Below are positions 16,525 through 24,507 of a DNA stretch of 64,000 bases, one piece after another (positions within the stretch are counted from its first letter, which is position 1; each line of letters opens with the position of its first letter). The stretch covers positions 62,001 to 126,000 of the forward strand of contig NZ_JACJTQ010000003.1 of NCBI RefSeq assembly GCF_014698735.1, written 5' to 3'. Position numbers and translations under genes: made by a program. The DNA is from Anabaena catenula FACHB-362. Its GTDB lineage: Bacteria > Cyanobacteriota > Cyanobacteriia > Cyanobacteriales > Nostocaceae. The notes under the pieces were generated by a model that was not told the DNA's origin, searched no databases, and saw only the letters and a list, made by a program, of their open reading frames with translations.

Positions 16525-19140
16525 CTAAGTACTAATTTTAGCCACTTGGGCAACAGCCGCTGCTAAAGCATCTGGTTCTACTGGTTTGGATATGTGCATT
16601 TGAAAACCTGCGGTCATTGCCTGTTGTTGGTCAAATTCTCCCGCAAATGCTGTGAGAGCGATTCCTGGAATTTGTCTACCTGTATCTGACGAACAAGCCC
16701 TAATTTTTCTTACCAATTCATAACCATCCATTTTCGGCATCCCAATATCACTAACTAAAACATCTGGTTGAGACTGTATAAAAACTTCTAGTGCTTCAAA
16801 TCCTGATGCAACTGTGGTAACTTCAGCCCCATACAATTTCAACACAAAAGTAATAAAATCCCGTGAATCAGCATCATCATCCACAAATAAAATTTTAATG
16901 CCACTTAAATTACAAGATACATCTTGTGGCTTTTTTTCTGTTAGCATCTCTGGCCCAGAAGATATTAATGGAATTCTGACAATAAAGATTGCTCCCTGTC
17001 CTTCACCTGGACTATCAGCCTCAACAGTTCCACCGTGTAACTCTACTAACTGCCGGACAATTGCTAGTCCCAACCCCAGTCCGCCAAATTTTCTGGTGAT
17101 TGAACTATCTTCTTGACGGAAATGCTCAAATATATGTGGTAAAAAATCTGAGTTAATACCTTTGCCCATATCACTGACTGTGATTTGAGCTATTGAACCA
17201 AATTGCTGTAGCCAGACTTCCACTCGCCCGCCCTGGGGTGTGAACTTAACAGCATTAGATAGGAGATTCCAGACAATTTGTTGCAAGCGTGCCGGATCAC
17301 CTGCTACTTGCCCTATATTCGCTTCTAGGTGGGTTTGAATAGCAATTTCTTTAGCAGAAGCCGCTAAACTCACAGTATCTAATGCAGCGGAAATTACAGT
17401 TGCTAGATTAACTGTAGAAACATTGAGAGTGAGTTTACCTCGGAGAATGCGGGACACATCCAGTAAATCTTCAATCAGATCTACCTGCAATTTGGCATTA
17501 CGCTCAATACTGTTCAAGGCTTCATCAGTGTTAGCTTTGTCAAGTTTGCCAGTTTTCAAAAGCCTAGCCCAACCCAAGATCGGATTGAGTGGGGTACGCA
17601 GTTCGTGGGAGAGGACTGCAAGAAATTCATCTTTAATCAGATTTGCTTTTTCTGCTGCTTCACAAACTGCTTGCTGTTGTTGTAGGGCATTCCGCATAGC
17701 TTCCCTAGCTTGGATATGGTCTGTAATGTCAGTATTAGTACCGTACCATTTAACAATTTGTCCCTGTTGATCTCGCAAAGGACGTGCCTGTCCCAAAATC
17801 CACCGATACTCCCCACTTCCAGAGAGCATCCGAGTCTCTACCTCATATTCGCTGCCATTTTGCACCGCTTTAGCCCACACTTCTTTTACTTTTGGTAAGT
17901 CTTCTGGGTGAATAATTTGCTCCCAACCCTGAGATTGAAGTTGTTCTTGCGTCTTGCCTGTGAAATCGCACCACCGCTGGTTAAAATAATCAACCTGACC
18001 ATTAGGTAGTGCTGTCCACACTTGTTGCGGTATAGTTTCTGTCATCAACCGCAATTGATATTTACGTTTTTGCAATGCCTGTTGCGATCGCTCACGCTCA
18101 ATTGCTACACCCGCTAAATGAGATGCTCTCTCAATCAGTTGCTGCTCTGATTCTTCAGGAGAGCGAACTGTGGGATAATACAGCGCAAAGGTTCCCAATA
18201 CCTCACCGTGACTGTCCAAAATAGGCGTAGACCAACAAGCTTTCAGGTGGTTAGCCAGTGCCAAATCGCGGTATTCTACCCATTTTATATCGTTGGCGAT
18301 GTCTGAGACAATTACTGTTTGTTTGGTATAAGCCGATGTGCCACAACTGCCTACTTCTGCACCCACGGGAACACCATCTCTTATTGCTTGAGTATAGTTT
18401 TCTGGTAGGCTAGAACTTACGGCAGGATATAACTTTGTTCCTGAATCATCTAATAGCATAATCGAACAAAAAACTTCAGCTAACTGCATCTCTATGGACT
18501 GAGTTAAGGTTGTTAACACTTCGGAAAGAGAAGTACCAGTAGCAATCAGTTCCAAAATATGGTTTTGCATCGACAAGAAGGCTTTGCTGCGATTGTCAGA
18601 TATAGTTTCTGCAACTCGCTGCTCTAGCCTTTGCTTATCAATTGGATTTTGGTTAGGGGTTGTTAATAGTTTTTTATTGCTTTTAATATCAACATCACTA
18701 TTAGATTGCCAGAGTTTAATTTTTGTAATATCGGTAAATGTAGTAACAACTGCGTAGGGAGTAGTTTTGTTAGCTTGAAATAAAGGTTGGCAGTTGAGCA
18801 ATAACCAAACTAGCTCACCAGTTGGCTGATAAAGTCCCATGACAATATTTTTGCATGGTTTACCTGTTTGTAAACTAACTTGAGATGGATAAGTTTCCGC
18901 TGTAAAAATTGACCCGTCTTCATGAACAGTTTGCCAAGGAGGTTTAAAGGGAGTTGTTCCCAGTATCTGCTCATTTGTGTATCCAAGTATTCTCTCGGCA
19001 GCAGCATTACACGCCTGTATAGTGGTATCAGCAAGCTGGAAAAGCATACCCTCTTCAGTAGAATTAATTTCCTGTTCCTGTTGGGGTAATACTGACAATT
19101 TGACCTCAATTTGCTCTGGGTAATTATATTTTTTTTGCAT
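16525..19140 (-). CDS. Hybrid histidine kinase PAS-GAF-PAS-HisKA-HATPase-REC
   Basis: An 871-residue soluble hybrid kinase. In order: PAS (about 29-141), GAF (about 190-345, with the CGTSAYTKQTVIVSDI motif typical of PAS-linked GAFs), PAS/PAC (about 365-485, ending WYGTNTDITDHIQAREA), HisKA with H512 in VLSHELRTPLNP, ATPase (about 610-735) and a C-terminal receiver (about 752-868) with DDDADSRDF, the phospho-acceptor Asp in VLVSDIGMPKMDGYE and KP in HISKPVE. No membrane helix. No output regulator lies beside it, so phosphotransfer probably goes to a separate Hpt or response regulator. A long alternative frame on the same strand at its 5' end is spurious. Confidence 0.93.
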   Translation of the reverse strand: MQKKYNYPEQIEVKLSVLPQQEQEINSTEEGMLFQLADTTIQACNAAAERILGYTNEQILGTTPFKPPWQTVHEDGSIFTAETYPSQVSLQTGKPCKNIVMGLYQPTGELVWLLLNCQPLFQANKTTPYAVVTTFTDITKIKLWQSNSDVDIKSNKKLLTTPNQNPIDKQRLEQRVAETISDNRSKAFLSMQNHILELIATGTSLSEVLTTLTQSIEMQLAEVFCSIMLLDDSGTKLYPAVSSSLPENYTQAIRDGVPVGAEVGSCGTSAYTKQTVIVSDIANDIKWVEYRDLALANHLKACWSTPILDSHGEVLGTFALYYPTVRSPEESEQQLIERASHLAGVAIERERSQQALQKRKYQLRLMTETIPQQVWTALPNGQVDYFNQRWCDFTGKTQEQLQSQGWEQIIHPEDLPKVKEVWAKAVQNGSEYEVETRMLSGSGEYRWILGQARPLRDQQGQIVKWYGTNTDITDHIQAREAMRNALQQQQAVCEAAEKANLIKDEFLAVLSHELRTPLNPILGWARLLKTGKLDKANTDEALNSIERNAKLQVDLIEDLLDVSRILRGKLTLNVSTVNLATVISAALDTVSLAASAKEIAIQTHLEANIGQVAGDPARLQQIVWNLLSNAVKFTPQGGRVEVWLQQFGSIAQITVSDMGKGINSDFLPHIFEHFRQEDSSITRKFGGLGLGLAIVRQLVELHGGTVEADSPGEGQGAIFIVRIPLISSGPEMLTEKKPQDVSCNLSGIKILFVDDDADSRDFITFVLKLYGAEVTTVASGFEALEVFIQSQPDVLVSDIGMPKMDGYELVRKIRACSSDTGRQIPGIALTAFAGEFDQQQAMTAGFQMHISKPVEPDALAAAVAQVAKIST

Positions 19141-19193
19141 TGTGTAATTTTCCAGGTTTTAAATGTGCATTTTCGCAAAATAATGATTTTTTA

Positions 19194-19300
19194 TATACAG
19201 CAACGCACAGGGCGGTTAGGACACCAACTGATTATAAAACCTAGACACCAAAAGACTCTTCAGACTGTCAAGAGTCACCTGTCCCCTGTCACCTGCTATA
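19194..19300. repeat. Family D element copy 1 (107 bp)
   Basis: Opens TATACAGC and closes GCTATA. It shares with 23927-24033 the phrases GGTTAGGACA, GATTATAAAACCTAGACAC and a terminal CACCTGT-type heptamer array before CTGCTATA. Both copies are 107 bp. A third, diverged copy is at 58017-58121. Confidence 0.75.
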
Positions 19301-19335
19301 AATTACCCACGCTCAATCCTATTTAATCCAATTTG

Positions 19336-19455
19336 CTATAGAAATCATAAATAATATCTGATAGCTTGCGTGGCGTAGCCATAAAATTTTCAGTCTTGTA
19401 CGGTAGGCAATGCCTACTCTACGTATATTTCAAAAATCAAATATTATTCCTATAG
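19336..19455. repeat. Family B element copy 1 (120 bp)
   Basis: Ends are imperfect inverted repeats: CTATAGAAATCATAAATAAT and, at the other side, AATATTATTCCTATAG. The inside holds GATAGCTTGCGTGGCGTAGCC, cut here to the first 20 bases, and a GGTAGGCAATGCCTACT hairpin core. Other copies: 21305-21454 (inverted), 58149-58298 and 62275-62387. Confidence 0.75.
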
Positions 19456-19601
19456 TTATCAAAGTAAGTGAGTTCACCATTTTTTTATCCAGGCAATAGA
19501 CTTTTAACTCCCTGTTATATCACTATCATAGTTAATAGAAATTTCTTTTTTCTTTTGATTTGAAAATCTTCATTACGGGAAGGCAATTAAGCATACACAA
19601 A

Positions 19602-20873
19602 TTAACCCTCAACAAACTGCTTTGCCAACTCTATTGCTGCTTCTGGCGTTGAAACTTTCCCCTCCGCTTGGGCTACAGCAATTTCACTCAATATTTTTCC
19701 CACAAGTGGTGAAGCTGGAACATTTAGTGCTATAATCACCTCTTTACCACTCACTAACGGTGAGGGGTGAGCTACCAAATCATCAGGGTTCAGGTAACGG
19801 TTGATTAAGGGTGCATAGACCCATAGCGGATTATCGCCAGACATCGCCTCTACTCGCATATCATCTGCTAAGGCTAAGGTAGTTGTAGCAATAAATACAA
19901 CTCCCACGTCCTGAAATAAAAAATACTGTTCTCGTAGGGACAGATTAACTACTTTGAACTGTGGGAACAGTCTCAGGGCGATAATTACAGCCCGTATTTC
20001 TGCACGGCTATAGGTTAGTTTCTGTAGTTCTATTTCTGCAACTTCTGGATTTTTGTGAACTAGACAAGCTAGTTTGGCAATACCTAACCAAGTAGTTTTG
20101 ACGGTATCACGGACATATTGTTGCAATTCGTCCCCTAATTGTGGCCAGGTTTGAGAAATTAAAGTTGCAGCTTTGTCAACTGCGGCTAATTTAATTAAGC
20201 TTTCACGGGTAGTGTTGGTAAAGAAAGTAGCTAATAAACCATCTTCCCACGCAGCGGTTAGCCAAGGTGTACCCTGAGAACTGCCTAAAAGATAACCAAT
20301 TTCCACTCTAATTCGTTCGGCTGCAACTTTACTAATATCTGCTGCTAAGGTACGAATAGTTGCTTGGGTAGCTGGTTCAATTGTAAAACCTAGTTGGGCG
20401 GCTTGACGATAAGCCCGCATTAACCGCAAAGGATCATCTTGCAAATTAGCCGGTGATATCATCCGTAAGATACCAGATTCTATGTCTGCACAGCCTTGGA
20501 GGGGGTCAATAATTTCTTGAGTATGGGGATTATAAGCGATCGCATTAATTGTAAAATCCCTTCTATGCAAATCCGTGATTAAACTATCTCCTTCCTGTTG
20601 GGCAAAATCTGCCGTAGCATGGGGAAACACCACACGGGCAATTTTCCTTTCTGCGTCTAGTAACACAAAACCAGCTTGGTAATGATGAGCGATCGCACTC
20701 GCTACTTTTACAGCATTATCTGGGATAATAAAATCTAAATCTAAATATTCCCGACTTCTACCCAAAATCGCATCTCGTACCGCCCCACCAACCATGTAAG
20801 CTGGTTTTGGCAACCATTCCAGGCTAAAAGGCCAATTTTCAGCAGCTAGACGAGAAATAACTGAGTTACTCAT
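19602..20873 (-). CDS. cca: CCA tRNA nucleotidyltransferase / poly(A) polymerase family
   Basis: A class II nucleotidyltransferase that builds or repairs the tRNA 3' CCA end. The 423-residue protein (start at the ATG 20873, giving MSNSVISRL; an upstream in-frame start adds five residues) shows GGAVRDAILGR, the catalytic DLD in YLDLDFIIP, the flexible-loop RRDFTINAIAYNP, and DDPLRLMRAYRQAAQLGF with ERIRVEI. Some cyanobacteria split the work between CC-adding and A-adding enzymes of this family, which sequence inspection alone cannot separate. It diverges from ycf34 with an 86-bp spacer. Confidence 0.9.
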   Translation of the reverse strand: MSNSVISRLAAENWPFSLEWLPKPAYMVGGAVRDAILGRSREYLDLDFIIPDNAVKVASAIAHHYQAGFVLLDAERKIARVVFPHATADFAQQEGDSLITDLHRRDFTINAIAYNPHTQEIIDPLQGCADIESGILRMISPANLQDDPLRLMRAYRQAAQLGFTIEPATQATIRTLAADISKVAAERIRVEIGYLLGSSQGTPWLTAAWEDGLLATFFTNTTRESLIKLAAVDKAATLISQTWPQLGDELQQYVRDTVKTTWLGIAKLACLVHKNPEVAEIELQKLTYSRAEIRAVIIALRLFPQFKVVNLSLREQYFLFQDVGVVFIATTTLALADDMRVEAMSGDNPLWVYAPLINRYLNPDDLVAHPSPLVSGKEVIIALNVPASPLVGKILSEIAVAQAEGKVSTPEAAIELAKQFVEG

Positions 20874-20959
20874 TGTAATAAAAATCAACCTACTAACTCA
20901 TGCTTAATAGTTTGGCTTAAGCTACATTAACTATAAAGGTTTCTGGAGTTGGTTCTATT

Positions 20960-21208
20960 ATGTGTATTTGCGTAAATTGCCACTATGTAGACCGTTGTGT
21001 AACCTACAACGCAGTAGAAGCACAGCACCAACAGCCTCACTTGACTGAAACCCCCGATTTTGACCCCAATGAACCTTCTATCAATGTCAATATTCGCACA
21101 AAAGACGAAATAATTGAAATGGAATGGGATGTGGTCGGTTGTCTCAGCTTTAAGAAAGAAATGGGTAAATGGGCTAAATTACGTCCCGGTGAATTAGTCC
21201 CGACTTGA
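20960..21208 (+). CDS. ycf34: Ycf34 family protein
   Basis: An 82-residue protein conserved in cyanobacteria and in red-lineage plastids. The N-terminal cysteine motif CICVNCHYVDRC is diagnostic, and a fourth cysteine occurs in VVGCLSF; these ligate an iron-sulfur cluster in the studied Synechocystis homologue, where loss affects photosynthetic electron transport. The role here is by homology. It is monocistronic and followed by repeat sequences. Confidence 0.92.
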   Translation: MCICVNCHYVDRCVTYNAVEAQHQQPHLTETPDFDPNEPSINVNIRTKDEIIEMEWDVVGCLSFKKEMGKWAKLRPGELVPT

Positions 21209-21269
21209 ATTGTAGATTTTGGATTTTGAATTTTGGATTTGAGATTTTTGGTTTGGGCAGCTGGCAACT

Positions 21270-21302
21270 TTGTAGAGATATTTTATAAAAATGTCTCTAC
21301 AA
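21270..21302. repeat. Stem-loop repeat TTGTAGAGA...TCTCTACAA
   Basis: A 15-bp stem (TTGTAGAGATATTTT against AAAATGTCTCTACAA, 14 of 15 pairing) closes on a 3-nt loop about 60 bp after the ycf34 stop. It belongs to the GTAGAGAC/GTCTCTAC dispersed repeat also found inside chlH, and may serve as a terminator here. Confidence 0.7.
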
Positions 21303-21304
21303 TA

Positions 21305-21454
21305 TATAGGGTTACTATTTGATTTTTGAACATATACGTAGGGTGGGCATTGCCCACAATATGCGGGTTTTGGTGGGCATTGCCCACCCTACAATACTCG
21401 GATATTTTATGGCTACGCCACGCAAGCTATCAGACATCATTTAGGATTCCTATA
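21305..21454. repeat. Family B element copy 2 (inverted, 150 bp)
   Basis: Inverted copy of the element at 19336-19455. It opens TATAGGGTTACTATTTGATT, contains two GTAGGGTGGGCATTGCCCAC-type hairpins, and closes with ATGGCTACGCCACGCAAGCT and ATTCCTATA. It occupies much of the 371-bp spacer before tsaB. Confidence 0.75.
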
Positions 21455-21579
21455 TTTAAAATTATATTTAAAATTATATTTAAAAAATTCTGTATTTTAT
21501 CTATCTCATCCTGCTACAATTATAAATTGTTAATTTCGCCAAAGTTAACTTTTTCATATTCTCAAAATCTATATTTACT

Positions 21580-22239
21580 TTGACAACTCAACTAGAACAT
21601 CTCCCAACCACAAAATACGCTTTAGGAATGCATACAACTACACCAGAATTGGGTCTGGTAATTAGTAATTGTGCAGAAGATACCCGCGCCCATGTTTGGA
21701 ATTTAGGGCGTGATTTATCCAGTCTCATCCATCAATATATAATTGATTTAATTGCACCCCAAAATTGGACAGACTTGGCTTTTCTGGCTGTTGCTAAAGG
21801 TCCCGGTGGGTTTACAGGCAGTCGGATTGGTGTAGTCACAGCCCGGACTTTAGGACAACAATTAGAAATTCCAGTATTTGCGATTTCCACTTTAGCCGCT
21901 GTCGCTTGGCATGAAAACAGCAAAAACCCAAAACCACAAGCAATTATTGCCGTAGAAATGCCAGCACAAAGAGGGCAAGTTTTTGGTGCTATTTATCAAA
22001 TAGCCGCTGATAATTCTGGCATCATCGCATTATTACCAGATACAGTCTTTACACCAGAAACATGGCAGGAAACTTTAGCTAATTGGCATACAGAATATCA
22101 ACTAATTAAAGCCACATCTGGATTAGCTGCAACTGTGACGAGTATTTTAGAATTAGCTTATTTAGATTGGCAACAAGGTAAACGTCCTGATTGGTCAGAT
22201 GCTTTACCATATTATGGGCAGCATCCTGTGGATATGTGA
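21580..22239 (+). CDS. tsaB: TsaB, tRNA N6-threonylcarbamoyladenosine complex subunit
   Basis: TsaB pairs with TsaD and TsaE to place threonylcarbamoyl on A37 of ANN-decoding tRNAs. The 219-residue protein has the ASKHA-fold opening ALGMHTTTPELGL and the family motif AKGPGGFTGSRIGVVTAR. The TTG at 21580 is used as start; it adds 16 residues before an internal ATG at 21628 that sits inside the first beta-strand motif, so the internal ATG would truncate the fold. The C-terminal part is shorter than in E. coli, as usual in cyanobacteria. Confidence 0.9.
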   Translation: MTTQLEHLPTTKYALGMHTTTPELGLVISNCAEDTRAHVWNLGRDLSSLIHQYIIDLIAPQNWTDLAFLAVAKGPGGFTGSRIGVVTARTLGQQLEIPVFAISTLAAVAWHENSKNPKPQAIIAVEMPAQRGQVFGAIYQIAADNSGIIALLPDTVFTPETWQETLANWHTEYQLIKATSGLAATVTSILELAYLDWQQGKRPDWSDALPYYGQHPVDM

Positions 22240-22356
22240 TCAACAAGGGTAGGCTAAATTCATCAAAAGTAATTTTTATCAAGTAAGCTACAATGAACAA
22301 TAAGAGCCATGACTTTTTAAAGAAATCGGGAATCTGAAAATTTTTTACAAAAAACT

Positions 22357-22923
22357 ATGACACTGGAAGAAATTGCAGCTACATTGATAGAGTTATTTGG
22401 TGCGGAAGTCGTGCAAACCCTAGCACCTGGTTCTTGGCAAATTGAAACTTCCGCTTTTCGTTTATTAGTGCTACTTTCAGAAGATAATAGTTGGCTACGG
22501 GTGTTGTTGCCAATTATGCCTCTACAAGAAGCCGAACCATTTTTAACACAGTTCCTCGAAGCCAACTTTGATGATACTCAAGAAACACGCTACGCTGTGT
22601 ATGATGGGGTAGTGTGGGGAGTATTTCAGCACAATAGCGGGACTTTAACTAGTGCAGACTTTGCTAGTGCGATCGCTCGACTTAAATCTTTATATCAAGC
22701 AGGTGTCAATGATGTCTTCAATCAACTGATAGAAACTCGTATCCGGCAAATTGTTCAAGCAGCAAAACAACAAGGACAATCTCTGCAAGCAACAATGCAA
22801 AATTTAGACCGTTTTTATGCAGAAGGATTATTAGGAGAAATAGACCAAAATGCAGCAGCGAGAGAACAAGTTTTAACCGCTTGGAGAAGTCAGTTAGAAA
22901 AGCTTTGGGATGAGCAATATTAG
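22357..22923 (+). CDS. Hypothetical protein (188 aa)
   Basis: A soluble, acidic 188-residue protein. The first 95 residues (ending near VVWGVFQHNSG) alternate helices and strands like the YbjN or CesT-type chaperone fold, and the rest is a long amphipathic helix pair rich in Gln and Ala (about 115-185). The fold remark is a pattern impression, not an identification. It lies 117 bp after tsaB on the same strand, and is followed at once by a MITE-like element. Confidence 0.7.
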   Translation: MTLEEIAATLIELFGAEVVQTLAPGSWQIETSAFRLLVLLSEDNSWLRVLLPIMPLQEAEPFLTQFLEANFDDTQETRYAVYDGVVWGVFQHNSGTLTSADFASAIARLKSLYQAGVNDVFNQLIETRIRQIVQAAKQQGQSLQATMQNLDRFYAEGLLGEIDQNAAAREQVLTAWRSQLEKLWDEQY

Positions 22924-22933
22924 TTGGAGATAT

Positions 22934-23098
22934 GTAAGAATTCAGGAGTCAGGAGTCAGGAGTCAGAATGCTTATGAAATGAAGAATACAGAGAAGTAAG
23001 ATTTTATCAAAATCATCAAAATTGACTAAAAAAGCCTTTATTCTCCTGAACCGCAGGTCTGCGTAGCGTCTTCTGTATTCTCTATCCTGAATACTTAC
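22934..23098. mobile_element. MITE-like element, family A copy 2 (165 bp)
   Basis: Reverse-orientation copy of 7377-7591 without the extra 50-bp block. Ends: GTAAGAATTCAGGA (22934-22947) and TCCTGAATACTTAC (23085-23098). Flanks GGAGATAT (22926-22933) and GGAGATAA (23099-23106) match at 7 of 8, again consistent with an 8-bp target duplication. It carries three CTGACTC-class heptamers next to the left end. It begins 10 bp after the preceding stop codon. Confidence 0.87.
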
Positions 23099-23147
23099 GG
23101 AGATAATTAATATTTTATTCCCAAATTACCAACTACCAATTATCATT

Positions 23148-23678
23148 TTAGCTGATAACGCTTGTGATTTCTGGTTTCACTTCTGTTGGTTTGACACTGA
23201 CAGGAAAATGTATAATATGCACTGAACAAGGAGCATGGTGTAAAACGTAGTTACTCACGCTACCGAGTACTAGTTCAGTTAGTCCAGAACGACCCCTTCG
23301 TCCCATCATAATCAGGTCAGCATTCCACGATGTAGCTAATTGACAAATCATGCGACCAGGATTGCCAGTATTTTGAGTAAATTCCGCATTTATCCCAGCT
23401 GTGTTTGCTTGGGCGCATAAAGACTGTAACATCTGCAAACTTTCGTTTTTAAAGGTTTCCCATTGTTGTTGATATAATTTAAAACTTTGCTCATTCCAAC
23501 CCGGATAATAGTCGATGTTGGGAGCAATCATCAAATCAGGACTGCCCTCTTCTTCTGGAGATAGGACGTGCAGTAGCATTAAGTTAGCCGATGTTAGCTT
23601 TGCTAATGCCAAGGATTGCTCAAAAACAGACTGTCCAATTTCTGAGCGATCTAATGCAGCTATAATCTTGTTGAACAT
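23148..23678 (-). CDS. Universal stress protein (UspA family)
   Basis: A 176-residue single-domain Usp. The start at 23678 is set by GGAGG seven nt upstream on the minus strand; the longer frame would swallow that site. It shows the Usp opening FNKIIAALDRSEIGQSVFEQ and the ATP-binding loop GRRGRSGLTELVLGSVSNYV (G-2x-G-9x-G-S/T). A clear paralogue is at 30328-30855, with the shared tail GSVSNYVLHHAPCSV. The two bracket the large kinase, CheY, DUF1622 and phosphoribosyltransferase genes. Confidence 0.92.
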   Translation of the reverse strand: MFNKIIAALDRSEIGQSVFEQSLALAKLTSANLMLLHVLSPEEEGSPDLMIAPNIDYYPGWNEQSFKLYQQQWETFKNESLQMLQSLCAQANTAGINAEFTQNTGNPGRMICQLATSWNADLIMMGRRGRSGLTELVLGSVSNYVLHHAPCSVHIIHFPVSVKPTEVKPEITSVIS

Positions 23679-23846
23679 AGATGCCTCCATTCCTGCTTAC
23701 TGATTTGTTTATAAATCAAAAATTTGAGGAACTTGTGAGGATGGATTTTTCTCCTCATTAGAAAGGCACAAATTAAAGATCACCATCTCATACCATTTCA
23801 TTTTAGGGAACACCAAAAAATAAATTACCCAAAACAAAAACATAAA

Positions 23847-23884
23847 TTGTAGGGTGGGTTACGCTGCGCTAACCCACCCTACAA
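23847..23884. repeat. 15-bp perfect stem-loop of the GTAGGGTGGGTTA type
   Basis: TTGTAGGGTGGGTTA pairs perfectly with TAACCCACCCTACAA across the 8-nt loop CGCTGCGC. It belongs to the same dispersed hairpin family as the repeat after chlH. Confidence 0.85.
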
Positions 23885-23926
23885 ATAAATTAGAGAATTC
23901 TTTATTTGGAAGTCCCTTAAGCTGGA

Positions 23927-24033
23927 TATAAAGCAACCGCCAAGGTAGTTAGGACATGAACTAATGATAAAACCTAGACACAAACAGACTTTCAACTCTG
24001 TCACCTGTCACCTGTCACCTGTCACCTGCTATA
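23927..24033. repeat. Family D element copy 2 (107 bp)
   Basis: Opens TATAAAGC and closes GCTATA. It has GTTAGGACAT, ATGATAAAACCTAGACACAA and four CACCTGT heptamers directly before CTGCTATA. The length equals that of copy 1. Confidence 0.78.
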
Positions 24034-24286
24034 AATGGACTATCGACATAATTTCTATTATTTCTCAAAATTATCGGGATTAATCTATATCTTAAGCTTG
24101 ATATTTTTTTAGAAAAATTAACTTAAATTAATACTTAGGGCTTGCTGAATAAATGTAAAACCTAGATAAATCAAGGGATTCAGGGGTAAAAAAGGTTAAG
24201 TTGGTGCAAGGAATAGACATTTTACCCATCAAAAACTTATCACTTTTCCGCCAAAGCAACTATTCAAAAGCTGCTTCTAATTCTTC

Positions 24287-24327
<41 letters not shown>

Positions 24328-24507
24328 ACCCCTAACGGAAAGACTTTTATGCCTACGGCACGCTACGCGAACAGCAAACCCTACTTAAGATATACTCTTA
24401 AAATTATTTGAGTTCTGACCAAGTTAATCATAAGATATTCTCATATAAAACTGTTGCCTTATATCCAACTTTTAAAACCATTACATCAGATCAGGAAAGC
24501 ATTTAAG

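Noticed and set aside
17423-17770. 115-aa plus-strand frame inside the hybrid kinase gene
   Set aside because: Antisense shadow of the HisKA region, typical of conserved coding DNA.
18810-19178. 122-aa frame on the same strand as the hybrid kinase
   Set aside because: It overlaps the kinase N terminus in another frame and has no recognisable domain.
21326-21583. 85-aa reading frame across the family B element
   Set aside because: It runs through repeat sequence, has no ribosome-binding site, and ends inside the tsaB start region; composition is not protein-like.
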